Source of the DNA: Pseudomonas sp. TH43
Lineage (GTDB): Bacteria; Pseudomonadota; Gammaproteobacteria; Pseudomonadales; Pseudomonadaceae
Direction: 5' to 3'
DNA: 64,000 nt
Assembly: GCF_016650635.1 (NCBI RefSeq)
Contig: NZ_JAEKFI010000004.1
Location: 620,001-684,000 of the forward strand
The position numbers were made by a program, and so were the translations under genes. Shown here one piece after another: positions 1-8,659 of the stretch. Numbering within the stretch: position 1 is the stretch's first letter; every line of letters begins with the position of its first letter. The notes under the pieces were generated by a model, which was given only the letters and a program-made list of their open reading frames with translations, had not been told where the DNA came from and did not search any database.

Positions 1-1210
1 CTGCAGAATCGGGTCGAAACTGGTGAAGATGCGCAGACCTTCTTCGGTCAAGTCTTCGTCGCGGTAGTCTTCACGCAACTGGCGTTTGACCAGATCGATA
101 AAGCCCGGGAACGAACTGTCGGCCAGTTTGCCGCGAGTGGTCACGCCCAATGGCATTTTCTTCGCCGCGTCGACCTGCTCCGCCGTTGCCACGCCTTGCT
201 GCTCGAGCACGTCGAGCACCAGGTTACGCCGCTCAAGCGCGCGTTCAGGATTACGCCGCGGGTTGTAGTAGGAAGGCCCCTTGACCATGCCGACCAGCAG
301 TGCGACCTGATGCAGTTTGAGCTCGGACAATGGCTGGCCGAAGAAGAACTGGCTGGCCAGACCGAAACCGTGCACCGCGCGCTGACCGTCCTGACCGACG
401 AAGACCTCGTTGAGGTACGCCTCAAGGATTTCTTTCTTGTCGTAATGCAGTTCCAGCAGCATCGCCATCATCGCTTCGGTGAGCTTGCGAGTCAGGCTGC
501 GTTCGTTGGTCAGGTAGAAGTTTTTCACCAACTGCTGGGTCAGCGTACTGCCGCCCTGCGTCATCTTGCCGCCAGAGGTGTTGACCCAGACAGCCCGGGC
601 AATCGACTTCGGCGACACGCCCCAGTGGTTGTAGAAATCGCGGTCTTCCACGGCGATCAGCGTATCGAGCAAGTACGGCGGCACCTGATCGATCTTGATC
701 AGGATGCGGTCTTCAAGATTCTTCGGATAAATCCCGCCGATCAACAACGGCTCAAGGCGAACCACGGACAATTTCGAACCGTTGGTCGCCGACAACTCAG
801 CGACGTAATCGCCGGAGAAGCGCACGCGCACTGGCTGCGCTTTTTCCAGACCTTCATAGAACTGGAAGCCACGGGTGTTCAGGTCGACGGTATTGCCATT
901 GACGGCCGCAGCACCGGGGCCATTGCTCACGGCTTCGCGACGATAGCCGAGGGCATCGAGTTCGGTGAGGAAATCGTCCTTGCTCAGCTTTTGTCCGACG
1001 AACAGCTCGAGCGGGCGCGCGTATACCTTGGCCGGGATGGTCCAGCGCTTGCCGGAGAACTTCTCCTGCACCACGGCATCGAGGTAAACGGCGAAGCCGG
1101 CCAGCACCACAAGGCCGACCAGACTGAGTTTAATGGCCCAGCTCAGCCACGGGCGCAGGCCCTTGGATGGTGGTTTTTTCTTGGTACGGGGGGATCGAGT
1201 TCGAGTCATG
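1..1210 (-). CDS. mrcB: Penicillin-binding protein 1B, N-terminal part (cut by window edge)
   Basis: Bifunctional peptidoglycan glycosyltransferase/transpeptidase of the inner membrane. About 403 codons from the start are visible; the transpeptidase domain lies outside. Seen: a basic N-terminus (MTRTRSPRTKKK), one membrane segment near residues 22-42, then a UB2H-like region and the GT51 glycosyltransferase domain with EDRDFYNHWG (about residue 187, catalytic Glu) and GGSTLTQQLVKN (about residue 222). The ATG at 1210 is chosen because the basic cytoplasmic tail and the membrane anchor follow directly. It is divergent from the kinase-like gene at 1328, as PA4700/PA4701 are in P. aeruginosa. 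Confidence 0.95.
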
Positions 1211-1327
1211 GCGGCGGATTATACGCACTTTATTCATACTCAACAGGAGCGCTCCGAGGTTTGCGTCAGGCTGGCGAGCGGCCATAATGGCGACCTTGAA
1301 TTTCCCCCAGTCTCTGAAGGATCGCCC

Positions 1328-2884
1328 GTGAGCCAGTCACTGATCGCTGCCCTGCAAAACCCGGCCCTCTACCCGCACCCCGTCGAAGGGTTCCAGGTCA
1401 TCGAAACCCATATCTCGTGGGTGATCCTCACCGGCCCCTTCGCTTATAAAGTGAAGAAGCCAGTGAATTTCGGCTTCCTCGACTTCACCAACCTCGAACA
1501 ACGCGAACACTTTTGCGCTGAAGAGCTGCGTCTGAACCAGCGTCTGACCGACGATTTGTATTTGGAAGTGTTGCCGGTCACCGGCAGTATCGAGGCTCCG
1601 CAACTGGGCGGCGACGGTCCGGCCATCGAATACCTGCTGAAAATGCGCCAGTTCCCACAGACCGGTTTGCTCAGCACCCTGCAAGCCAATGGCGAACTGA
1701 CCACCCAACACATCGATGAGATGGCGCAGCAGATCGCGCACTTCCACCTCACCGCGCCAAAAGTCCCTGCCGAACACGACGCCGGCACCCCGGACAGCGT
1801 GATGGCACCGGTCGCGCAAAACTTCGAGCAGATCCTGCCATTCCTCAGCGACAAAAACGATCTGCTGCAACTCGAGGCACTGAAAGCCTGGGCCGAAAGC
1901 AGCTTCGACCGTCTCAAGCCGCTGTTCGCCCAACGCAAGACCGAAGGTTTCACCCGCGAATGCCACGGTGACATTCACCTGGGCAACGCCACCGTCATCG
2001 ACGGCAAAGTGGTGATTTTCGACTGCATCGAATTCAACGAGCCGTTCCGCTTCACTGACGTCTGGGCCGATACCGGTTTCCTGGCGATGGACCTTGAAGA
2101 CCGTGGCCTGAAATCCCTGGCCCGTCGCTTCATCAGCCAATACCTTGAGTTGACCGGTGACTACCAAGGCCTGGAAGTGCTGAACTTCTATAAAGCCTAC
2201 CGTGCGCTGGTTCGCGCCAAGGTTGCGCTGTTCAGCATGCCGGCGGACGCGACTCCGGTGCAGCGCGCTACTACCCTGCGCCAATACCGCAACTACGCCA
2301 ACCTGGCGGAAAGCTACAGCACCATTCCTTCGCGTTTCATGGCGATCACCCACGGTGTTTCCGCTGTCGGCAAAAGCCACGTGGCCATGCGCCTGGTCGA
2401 GGCACTGGGTGCGATTCGCCTGCGTTCGGATGTCGAGCGCAAGCGCCTGTTCGGCGAACAAACCGTCGCCAACGACGTGCAGGCTGGCATTTACAGCGCC
2501 GACGCCAGCGCGAAAACCTACTCGCGCCTGCATGAGATCGCTGAAGTCATCCTGCACGCCGGTTTCCCGGTGGTCATCGATGCGACCTACCTCAAGCGTG
2601 AGCAACGTGACAACGCGGCAAAAATCGCCGAAGCCACCGGCACGCCATTCCTGATCCTCGACTGCAACGCGCCGCAAGCGGTGATCGAGAGCTGGCTGGC
2701 GATTCGTCAGTCAGACAAACAGGATCCGTCTGACGCCACGCTCGCTGTGATCGAAGCGCAGCAGGCCAATCGCGAAGCACTGACGCCGGAAGAGATTCTG
2801 CGCAGTAAACGCGTGCAGACCAATGAATCCGGCACGCTGGACACCGTGGTCGCGCAGATTCGTCAGCGCCTGCCAGGCTTGTAA
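1328..2884 (+). CDS. Bifunctional aminoglycoside-phosphotransferase-like / P-loop ATPase protein
   Basis: A 518-residue two-domain protein. The N-terminal half resembles APH/choline-kinase folds, with the catalytic-loop motif HGDIHLGN near residue 213 and a following FDCIEFN metal-binding stretch. The C-terminal half has a P-loop (GVSAVGKS, about residue 342) and resembles zeta-toxin or gluconate-kinase type small-molecule kinases. The family is conserved in Pseudomonas next to mrcB, but the substrate is unknown. The start is set at GTG 1328, preceded by a GAAGGA ribosome site; an upstream in-frame start would run into the mrcB promoter region. Antibiotic resistance should not be inferred from the APH fold. 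Confidence 0.85.
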   Translation: MSQSLIAALQNPALYPHPVEGFQVIETHISWVILTGPFAYKVKKPVNFGFLDFTNLEQREHFCAEELRLNQRLTDDLYLEVLPVTGSIEAPQLGGDGPAIEYLLKMRQFPQTGLLSTLQANGELTTQHIDEMAQQIAHFHLTAPKVPAEHDAGTPDSVMAPVAQNFEQILPFLSDKNDLLQLEALKAWAESSFDRLKPLFAQRKTEGFTRECHGDIHLGNATVIDGKVVIFDCIEFNEPFRFTDVWADTGFLAMDLEDRGLKSLARRFISQYLELTGDYQGLEVLNFYKAYRALVRAKVALFSMPADATPVQRATTLRQYRNYANLAESYSTIPSRFMAITHGVSAVGKSHVAMRLVEALGAIRLRSDVERKRLFGEQTVANDVQAGIYSADASAKTYSRLHEIAEVILHAGFPVVIDATYLKREQRDNAAKIAEATGTPFLILDCNAPQAVIESWLAIRQSDKQDPSDATLAVIEAQQANREALTPEEILRSKRVQTNESGTLDTVVAQIRQRLPGL

Positions 2885-2975
2885 GAAACTATTTCGGCCG
2901 TGGAGCCCTCGCTCGCTTCACGGCCGTCAAATAGTGGCACTATACTGGCGTCATAAAACCAACAGGTGATCTGAC

Positions 2976-3320
2976 ATGAGCCAGCCGAAACTGCTCGACT
3001 CCCCGCTGTATGCCTTGCTGCACAAAGACGACATCACAGGTTTCAACAAGGAACGCCCACAAGACGGTCCGATCGATATGGTCGGCGGCGACTTTCGCGG
3101 GCTCGACCTGCGCGAACTGAATGCCGATGGCGTGGATTTCCGGGACGCGTACTTCCGCTCCGCCGATCTGCGCGGCATTGATTTCCGCAATGCGGCGCTT
3201 GAAGGTGCAAGCCTGGCCCACGCACAGATTTCCGGGGCGTACTTCCCGCCGGAGTTGAGTGCCGACGAAATTCTGATGTCGATGAATTTCGGCACGCGCC
3301 TGCGTTATCGCACCCGCTAA
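2976..3320 (+). CDS. Pentapeptide-repeat protein
   Basis: A small 114-residue protein. Residues about 38-75 show A(D/N)LXX-like pentapeptides (FRGLDLRELNADGVDFRDAY and continuing), which would form a short right-handed quadrilateral beta-helix. No signal peptide or membrane segment is seen. It sits alone, 91 bases after the kinase-like gene, with an in-frame ATG and a usable GTGATCTG leader. Long members of the family mimic DNA and protect gyrase, but this repeat block is too short to assign that role. Function unknown. Confidence 0.8.
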   Translation: MSQPKLLDSPLYALLHKDDITGFNKERPQDGPIDMVGGDFRGLDLRELNADGVDFRDAYFRSADLRGIDFRNAALEGASLAHAQISGAYFPPELSADEILMSMNFGTRLRYRTR

Positions 3321-3354
3321 ACGACGCATCCCTAGCTAAGAAGACGCCCACCCG

Positions 3355-3443
3355 GCGGGAGCGAGCCTGCTCGCGAAGAGGTAGTGTCAGTCACCCTGAT
3401 CGTGAAAGTCGGAGCGCTTTCACGAGCAGGCTCACTCCCACAT
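3355..3443. repeat. REP pair (inverted GAGCCTGCTCGCGA units)
   Basis: Two REP units face each other: GCGAGCCTGCTCGCGAA at about 3361 and its degenerate inverse CACGAGCAGGCTCACTCCCAC at the right. Such REP doublets (REPINs) are mobilised by a chromosomal RAYT transposase, which is not in this window. It lies between the pentapeptide and TfoX-C genes. Confidence 0.9.
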
Positions 3444-3618
3444 TTTGTTGTGTGTTTTCTCCCTTCTGTCTGCGTTCGCAGACCTTTCGTACGCCTCAAC
3501 ACCTCCTTTCTTAGAAGCGTTTGCGTTGAATCCGACCAAACAACCACGCTTTTCCTACTGATGGCTACACTCCTGAGAAGCTCGCCCACGCACCATTCGG
3601 CCGTCGCAAGGAGGCTTG

Positions 3619-3891
3619 ATGAATGATGAACTGCAACACCTGAAGAATCTTGGCAAGACGTCGGCGCAATGGCTGCATGCCGTGGGCATCCACAGCGCCT
3701 CGGACTTGCGTCGCCTGGGCGCGGTGGACGCTTACCGGGCCGTGCGTACCCGCGGGTTTCGCGCATCCAAGGTGTTGCTGTATGCGATCGAGGGCGCGCT
3801 GATGGATGTGCACTGGAACGATATCCCCGCCGAGCGCAAGGACGCACTGAACAAGCAGCTCGAAGCCATTTCCTCGCGTCACAAGAATTGA
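3619..3891 (+). CDS. TfoX C-terminal domain protein
   Basis: A 90-residue protein made almost only of the TfoX/Sxy C-terminal domain: LKNLGKTSAQWLHAVGI, then DLRRLGAVDAYRAVR and KVLLYAIEGALMDVHWNDIP, a helix-hairpin-helix-like fold. The N-terminal Sxy domain linked to competence control is absent, so a competence role is not supported. A strong AAGGAGG at 3608-3614 points to the ATG at 3619. It is followed 16 bases later by cbpA and may be co-transcribed with it, the order seen at PA4703-PA4704. Confidence 0.85.
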   Translation: MNDELQHLKNLGKTSAQWLHAVGIHSASDLRRLGAVDAYRAVRTRGFRASKVLLYAIEGALMDVHWNDIPAERKDALNKQLEAISSRHKN

Positions 3892-3907
3892 ACGGGCCCT
3901 GACCGTC

Positions 3908-4702
3908 ATGTATTTGCTGGGGGAACAATCGGCGTTTGCCGATGCGCTGATCAATCGCTTGCAGAATTTGCCTGCGCAGTGGCTGCACGGCTTGGCACCG
4001 TGCGGGCCGGATCTGCAACTGGAATCGACGGATGACCTGATGGCGCAGTTGCCAGGCGATCAGTTGTTTCTGCTGACTGACGGTGTGATCCATGGCGGCA
4101 TCGGTGCACGGGCGCTGTTTTACTGGCAGGAAGGTGATTTGTTCGGTCTGCAACAGGGCGAAGCCTGGGCCGATTGCCGTTTGTGCAGTGATGGGCCACT
4201 GCGCTTGCAACCTTATCGGCGCAGTGAAGTTGTCCAGCATGTGTATGCCGAGCCCGGCCGGGCGGATCAATTCCTCGAATACCTGTTGGGGCAAATGGCA
4301 ATCCTCGCCCACGCCGTAGCCGAACTGAAACCGCGCGAGTTTCGCAGTACCAATGGTTTCAAACGGGTGGAGGCCGGGGAAATCCTGATCAACCAGGGTG
4401 ACGCTGCCGATCATGTATTTGTGATCATCGACGGCCACGCCGAGGCGTTTGTCGACGGACACAAGGTCGGCGATGTGCCCAAAGACGAGATTTTCGGCGC
4501 CATGGCAGTGTTCACTGGCGAGCCGCGCAATGCCACGGTCATCGCCCGTGAAGCGAGCACCGTGATGCTGATCCCCGGTGAGCAATTTTTGAACATGACC
4601 CGCACCAATCCGAAGATTGCCCACAGCCTGATCGAGAGCATGGCGCGGCGGATCGGCCAACTGAACAGGCAGGTCAGCCAATTCACTGCGCGCAAAGACT
4701 GA
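3908..4702 (+). CDS. cbpA: Cyclic-nucleotide-binding protein (CbpA-like)
   Basis: A 264-residue protein. The C-terminal 120 residues form a cyclic-nucleotide-binding domain, with a phosphate-binding cassette recognisable in FGAMAVFTGEPRNATV (about residues 197-212). The N-terminal half has no clear domain. There is no DNA-binding helix-turn-helix after the cNMP domain, so this is not a Crp-like regulator. P. aeruginosa CbpA (PA4704) is a cAMP-binding protein induced by the Vfr/cAMP system and located just upstream of prrF1. The position here, directly before PrrF, supports orthology. Confidence 0.85.
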   Translation: MYLLGEQSAFADALINRLQNLPAQWLHGLAPCGPDLQLESTDDLMAQLPGDQLFLLTDGVIHGGIGARALFYWQEGDLFGLQQGEAWADCRLCSDGPLRLQPYRRSEVVQHVYAEPGRADQFLEYLLGQMAILAHAVAELKPREFRSTNGFKRVEAGEILINQGDAADHVFVIIDGHAEAFVDGHKVGDVPKDEIFGAMAVFTGEPRNATVIAREASTVMLIPGEQFLNMTRTNPKIAHSLIESMARRIGQLNRQVSQFTARKD

Positions 4703-4773
4703 CACCAAGCCCCCTGTTTACGGGGCATTCACGCCATTTTCGAGACTAAATAAAATAAATCCGGAAACAGTGG

Positions 4774-4806
4774 TTGACTTGGTAATGAGAATCGCTATGA
4801 TTATCA
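4774..4806 (+). promoter_or_regulatory. prrF promoter with overlapping Fur box
   Basis: A -35 TTGACT (4774-4779) and -10 TATGAT (4796-4801) are 16 bases apart and place the transcription start near 4808. The -10 lies inside GTAATGAGAATCGCTATGAT with TATC following (4782-4804), a good match to the Fur consensus GATAATGATAATCATTATC. An A/T-rich stretch (4746-4760) precedes it and may act as an UP element. Fe-Fur binding would block polymerase when iron is plentiful. Confidence 0.85.
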
Positions 4807-4807
4807 C

Positions 4808-4922
4808 AACTGGTCGCGAGATCAGTCGATATTCTGAAAAGCCCTTGGTTCGGACTCTCAGATTATCTCCTCATCAGGCTAATCACGGTTATTTGACCCG
4901 GTTTTTTACCGGGTCTTTTTTT
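4808..4922 (+). ncRNA. prrF: PrrF iron-responsive small RNA
   Basis: A Hfq-dependent regulatory RNA made under iron starvation that represses mRNAs of iron-using proteins, the pseudomonad counterpart of RyhB. The 5' end AACTGGTCGCGAGATCAG and the highly conserved core CTCAGATTATCTCCTCATCA (about 4857-4876), followed by GGCTAATCACGG, match P. aeruginosa PrrF1/PrrF2 as I recall them. The RNA ends in the terminator stem GACCCGG/CCGGGTC with a T8 run (to 4922). Only one copy is present here, whereas P. aeruginosa has two in tandem. It converges on phuW, whose stop is 14 bases away. Confidence 0.93.
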
Positions 4923-4935
4923 GCCTGCAAGAAAG

Positions 4936-5799
4936 TCATTTGCCGAACTGCTTACGCATCTCTTCGCAGTAATCGCGCTTGGCTGTAGCGGGCGTGTACC
5001 AGACGTAATCAGCCATGGCGGCGGTGACCTCAGTCCCCTGCTCGGCCAGCATCAGAACTGTCGGCGCCTCCGTTGCGACTAAATCCAGCAGGTGCAGCGG
5101 CACTCCCACATCCTTGCGCGCATGCCATGCCCCCGCCAACAGCAATGAGGGCGTCGGCGCAGCCAACAGACGCTCAGCCATACGCCTGTCCCGTTGCTGC
5201 TGAACCGCCAACATCGCCGGCATCTGCGATTTGGTCAGCAGACCGCAGTGAGAATCGCTGATTTGCTCCAGCAGAGTCGCTTTCACGGTTTGCGCATTGC
5301 TGCGTGCCCCGCTCAAGCGCGGCGGCTGTTGATAGAACGCGCGGATTTCAGTGCTTTCAAGGTTGGCCGCCAGCAGCGGATACGGTTGTGTGAGGGCGAA
5401 GCGAACGATCGGCCCATAAAGATTCCAGTCCCAGCCATCCTGCCAGGACAGCGCATTAGGGAGGTCGCTGGGCAGCGACGCAGATTGGCGAAGCGCATCG
5501 ACTTTCGGCTGCTGATCCGGCGTGAGCATTTCCAGCAGCAGGCTGCCCTGCGGTCGTTGCTCGCTCAGCGATTGCAACAACCACAACTGCGCGGCATGGT
5601 GATCGGCATTGTCATGCTGCTCGCCAATGATGACCCGCGTGGGCTTGGCAAGACGCGCCAGCAATTGCTGCGCCGTCAGCAGTTGGCCGTTGTGCAGATC
5701 ACGAATGTCGCCACTGACCGGAGGCGGCAACGCAACATGCTGACACCCCGCCAGACACCCCGCCAATACCAGCAGCGCCAACCCCCAGATCCCACGCAT
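4936..5799 (-). CDS. phuW: ChaN-family lipoprotein (PhuW-like)
   Basis: A predicted outer- or inner-membrane lipoprotein of 287 residues. The signal peptide MRGIWGLALLVLAGCLAGC has two possible lipobox cysteines (LAGC). The body is a ChaN/Cofac_haem_bdg domain with GEQHDNADHHA (about residues 59-69), the region that holds heme-binding residues in Campylobacter ChaN, and AGAWHARKDVG near residue 225. It is last in the phuTUVW order, 21 bases after phuV. Its likely role is heme binding or transfer in the envelope. The reaction, if any, is unknown. Confidence 0.88.
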   Translation of the reverse strand: MRGIWGLALLVLAGCLAGCQHVALPPPVSGDIRDLHNGQLLTAQQLLARLAKPTRVIIGEQHDNADHHAAQLWLLQSLSEQRPQGSLLLEMLTPDQQPKVDALRQSASLPSDLPNALSWQDGWDWNLYGPIVRFALTQPYPLLAANLESTEIRAFYQQPPRLSGARSNAQTVKATLLEQISDSHCGLLTKSQMPAMLAVQQQRDRRMAERLLAAPTPSLLLAGAWHARKDVGVPLHLLDLVATEAPTVLMLAEQGTEVTAAMADYVWYTPATAKRDYCEEMRKQFGK

Positions 5800-5820
5800 G
5801 TCATCACCTCGATGAAGAAT

Positions 5821-6588
5821 TCAGCGGGCGATGATCAGCGGATGCCCACGCTCCGGGTGCGGTTGCACCAACACTTCGAGACCGAACACCGCTTTCAGCG
5901 AATCCGGTCGCAGTACTTGCTCCGGTGTATCCAGCGCCACGGGGCGGCCATCTGCAAGCAGCAGAATACGATCACAATAGCGCGCCGCCAGATTCAGATC
6001 ATGCAGGATCACCAGCACCGCCGCGCCGCGATCGGCAAACTCGCGCACCGCCTGCAGGGTTGTGTGTTGATGCAATGGATCGAGCATCGACGTCGGTTCA
6101 TCAAGCAGCAACGTTTGCCCAGTCTGACCCGGCCACAATTGCGCCAGCACCCGCGCCAGATGCACGCGCTGACGCTCGCCCCCCGACAACGCCAGATAAC
6201 TGCGTCCGCTCAGATGCCCGGCATCCGCCGCCGCCAAAGCCGCCACGATGATTTCGTCATCGCGCACTCGGCCACTTTGATAAGGCAGGCGCCCCATGCC
6301 CACCACTTCTTCGACACGGAAAGCAAAATCCAGGGTCGAGACCTGCGGCAGTACCGCCAGACGCTGGGCGCGCTGCACTCCCGTCCAGCGACTCAAGGCC
6401 TCGCCGTCGAGCGAGACCTCGCCTTCACTGGCCGTCAACTCACCGCACAAGGCGCCCAACAAGGTACTTTTGCCCGCGCCATTTGGCCCGAGCACACCCA
6501 GCACTTCGCCCGGTTGAAGTTGCAGCGAGACTTCGCTGAGCACAGCCTTGCGCCCGCGCTGGATGTGCAGATTGTGCGCACGCAGCAT
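5821..6588 (-). CDS. phuV: Heme ABC transporter ATP-binding protein
   Basis: ATPase of the periplasm-to-cytoplasm heme importer, 255 residues. Seen: Walker A GPNGAGKST (residues 34-42), Q-loop, ABC signature LSGGERQRV, Walker B LLLDEP and a switch histidine in VILHDLNLA. The ATG at 6588 overlaps the phuU stop as ATGA, which fixes the start against a longer in-frame reading. It works with PhuU (permease) and PhuT (heme-binding protein). Confidence 0.95.
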   Translation of the reverse strand: MLRAHNLHIQRGRKAVLSEVSLQLQPGEVLGVLGPNGAGKSTLLGALCGELTASEGEVSLDGEALSRWTGVQRAQRLAVLPQVSTLDFAFRVEEVVGMGRLPYQSGRVRDDEIIVAALAAADAGHLSGRSYLALSGGERQRVHLARVLAQLWPGQTGQTLLLDEPTSMLDPLHQHTTLQAVREFADRGAAVLVILHDLNLAARYCDRILLLADGRPVALDTPEQVLRPDSLKAVFGLEVLVQPHPERGHPLIIAR

Positions 6589-7625
6589 CAGGCACGCCCT
6601 CGCAGCAGCAGATAAAGGAAGAACGGCGCGCCGATAAACGCCGTGACGATGCCGATTGGCAACTCCGCCGGCGCCAGCGCCAGCCGTGCGACCAGATCCG
6701 CCAGCAGCAACAGACTCGCCCCGGCGAGCACCGAGGCCGGCAGCAACACACGATGATCCGGCCCGGCCAACAAGCGCACCAGGTGCGGCACCACCAATCC
6801 GACGAAACCGATCATCCCCGCCGCTGCCACTGCGGCGCCAACACCCAACGCGGTGCAAAACACCAATTCCCGCTTGAGCCGCTCGACATCAATCCCCAGG
6901 TGCCCGGCCTCGGATTCCCCGAGCAACAAGGCATTCAATGCTTTCGCCCGACGCGGCAGCCACAACGCGACCCCGCCACTGATGATCAACAACGGCCACA
7001 ACCGCGCGTAACTGGCGCCATTGAGACTGCCGAGGTTCCAGAAAGTCAGCGTACGCAAAGTCGCGTCATCCGCCAGATAGGTGAACAGTCCGACCGCCGA
7101 ACTGGCCAGCGCCGTCAGCGCGATACCGGCCAGCAACATGGTCGCGACGTTGGTCTGGCCGTTACGCCGACCGAGTCGATAGACCAGCGCAGTCACCCCG
7201 AGGCCGCCGAGAAACGCACACACCGACAACAGATAAGGTCCGAACCATTCCGGCAAACCGCCAAAAAACGAGCCGCCGACAATCGCAACTGCCGCGCCCA
7301 ATGCCGCGCCACTGGAAACACCGACCAGTCCCGGATCGGCCAACGGGTTACGAAACAGTCCTTGCATCGCCACGCCGGACAGCGCCAGCACACCGCCCAC
7401 CGCCAGCCCGAGCAAAGTCCGCGGCAGACGAATCTGCCCGAGAATCAGTTCAGCCTGCTCCAGCCCGTCCGGCGCCAGCGGCACACCAAGCATGCGCAAC
7501 GCCGCGCGCAATGTATCGAACAGCGGCAAGCTGACCGGGCCGAGGGCCAATGACAGCCATATCGCCAGCAAACACAGGAGCGTCAGGCCGATGAACAGGC
7601 CACGGGGTTTGACCAATGTGGTCAT
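6588..7625 (-). CDS. phuU: Heme ABC transporter permease (FecCD family)
   Basis: Inner-membrane permease of 345 residues with about ten hydrophobic helices. FecCD family signatures are visible: LPRTLLGLAVGGVLALSGVAMQGLFRNPLADPGLVGVSSGA (about residues 68-108) and GFVGLVVPHLVRLLAGPDHR toward the C-terminus. The start overlaps the phuT stop by 4 bases and the end overlaps the phuV start by 3, so translation is probably coupled. It forms the homodimeric channel through which PhuT-delivered heme passes. Confidence 0.95.
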   Translation of the reverse strand: MTTLVKPRGLFIGLTLLCLLAIWLSLALGPVSLPLFDTLRAALRMLGVPLAPDGLEQAELILGQIRLPRTLLGLAVGGVLALSGVAMQGLFRNPLADPGLVGVSSGAALGAAVAIVGGSFFGGLPEWFGPYLLSVCAFLGGLGVTALVYRLGRRNGQTNVATMLLAGIALTALASSAVGLFTYLADDATLRTLTFWNLGSLNGASYARLWPLLIISGGVALWLPRRAKALNALLLGESEAGHLGIDVERLKRELVFCTALGVGAAVAAAGMIGFVGLVVPHLVRLLAGPDHRVLLPASVLAGASLLLLADLVARLALAPAELPIGIVTAFIGAPFFLYLLLRGRA

Positions 7626-8494
7626 TGGCCGCTCTTGGCCGGGTAGAAACCGTCAGACAGGGTCTGCAACGCCGCTGGCAGGCGTGGCCCAAGCCCACCG
7701 ACCAAAAAGGTCGGATCAAGCTCCAGCACACGTCCGGCCTTGGCGGCACGGCTGGCATTGAGAATCGGGTTTTCCTTGAACAGCGCCGCTTTCGCTGCGT
7801 CACCGGTCAGCGCACGGTCAGCGAAGACCAAAACCTCTGGGTCGAGACTGGCGAGGGATTCCACGGAAAACGGCTTGTAGCCGGTATGCGTCGCCAGATT
7901 GTGCCCGCCGGCCTGTTGCAGCAGCCAATCGGCGGCGGTGTCCTTGCCGGCGATCAAAGGTTTCCCTCCCGCATGCCCCAGCAATAACAGGACCCCCGGC
8001 GCTTTCTGTTTGGCCTGCGCGTCAGCAACTCGCGTCTTCTGCGCGTCGAGTTGCTGTTGATAACGTTGCAGCAATTGCGCGGCCTGTTGTTCAGCGCCGA
8101 GCAACTGCCCCAAGTGCGTGACGTTTTTCTCCAGCGTCGGCAGATCCGGCTGCGCCGAAAACAACTCCACCTGCACCTTGGCTGCTTTCACCTGAGACAG
8201 CACCGGCGGTGGCCCCATTTCTTCGGTGCCAATAAGAATATCCGGACGCAAACTGAGGATGCCCTCAGCCGAAAGGCTGCGCTGATAACCAATGCTTGGC
8301 AGCGCTTTCAACGATTGCGGATGCTGGCTGGTGGTGTCGACGCCCACCAGCTTCGATTCGCCGCCCAGCGCACTGACCCACTCCGACAACGCGCCGCCAG
8401 CACTGACCCAACGTTGCGGCAAATCAGCCGCTGCAGCCTGGTGGCTGACTAAAAGTCCGACACACAGCACAGCAACGTGGGTACTCAGGCGCAT
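7622..8494 (-). CDS. phuT: Periplasmic heme-binding protein
   Basis: Substrate-binding component of the heme importer, 290 residues. A cleavable signal peptide (MRLSTHVAVLCVGLLVSHQAAAA) is followed by a cluster A-II/helical-backbone binding protein: RWVSAGGALSEWVSALGGESKLVGVDTTSQHP, then SIGYQRSLSAEGILSLRPDILIGTEEMGPP. The Tyr in IGYQRSLS corresponds in position to the heme-ligating Tyr of PhuT/HmuT proteins. It is the first gene of the phuTUVW unit, with a Fur-like site about 100 bases upstream. Confidence 0.93.
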   Translation of the reverse strand: MRLSTHVAVLCVGLLVSHQAAAADLPQRWVSAGGALSEWVSALGGESKLVGVDTTSQHPQSLKALPSIGYQRSLSAEGILSLRPDILIGTEEMGPPPVLSQVKAAKVQVELFSAQPDLPTLEKNVTHLGQLLGAEQQAAQLLQRYQQQLDAQKTRVADAQAKQKAPGVLLLLGHAGGKPLIAGKDTAADWLLQQAGGHNLATHTGYKPFSVESLASLDPEVLVFADRALTGDAAKAALFKENPILNASRAAKAGRVLELDPTFLVGGLGPRLPAALQTLSDGFYPAKSGQ

Positions 8495-8591
8495 ACACAG
8501 CTTCCTTGAATGAGGTTTTCCCGCGCACGCGGATGCCAGGCCAAGTATCCTCGGCGTCTGTCAGCCACCCTTCGGGTGAAGGCCGCCATTT

Positions 8592-8609
8592 GATAATTGT
8601 TTGCATTTA
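8592..8609 (-). promoter_or_regulatory. Putative Fur box upstream of phuT
   Basis: On the minus strand the sequence TAAATGCAAACAATTATC matches 12 of 18 positions of the Fur consensus ATAATGATAATCATTATC. It lies between phuT (leftward) and the Rieske gene (rightward), about 98 bases before phuT. Iron control of phu genes is established in P. aeruginosa; the site here is inferred from sequence only. Confidence 0.5.
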
Positions 8610-8659
8610 AACGTCAAGCTCGGACATATCCGGACACGAGCAGACATTAGAGGATAGCC

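Noticed and set aside
4770..4988. 72-residue reading frame over the PrrF region
   Set aside because: It starts in the prrF promoter and crosses the terminator into antisense phuW; the conserved element is the RNA.
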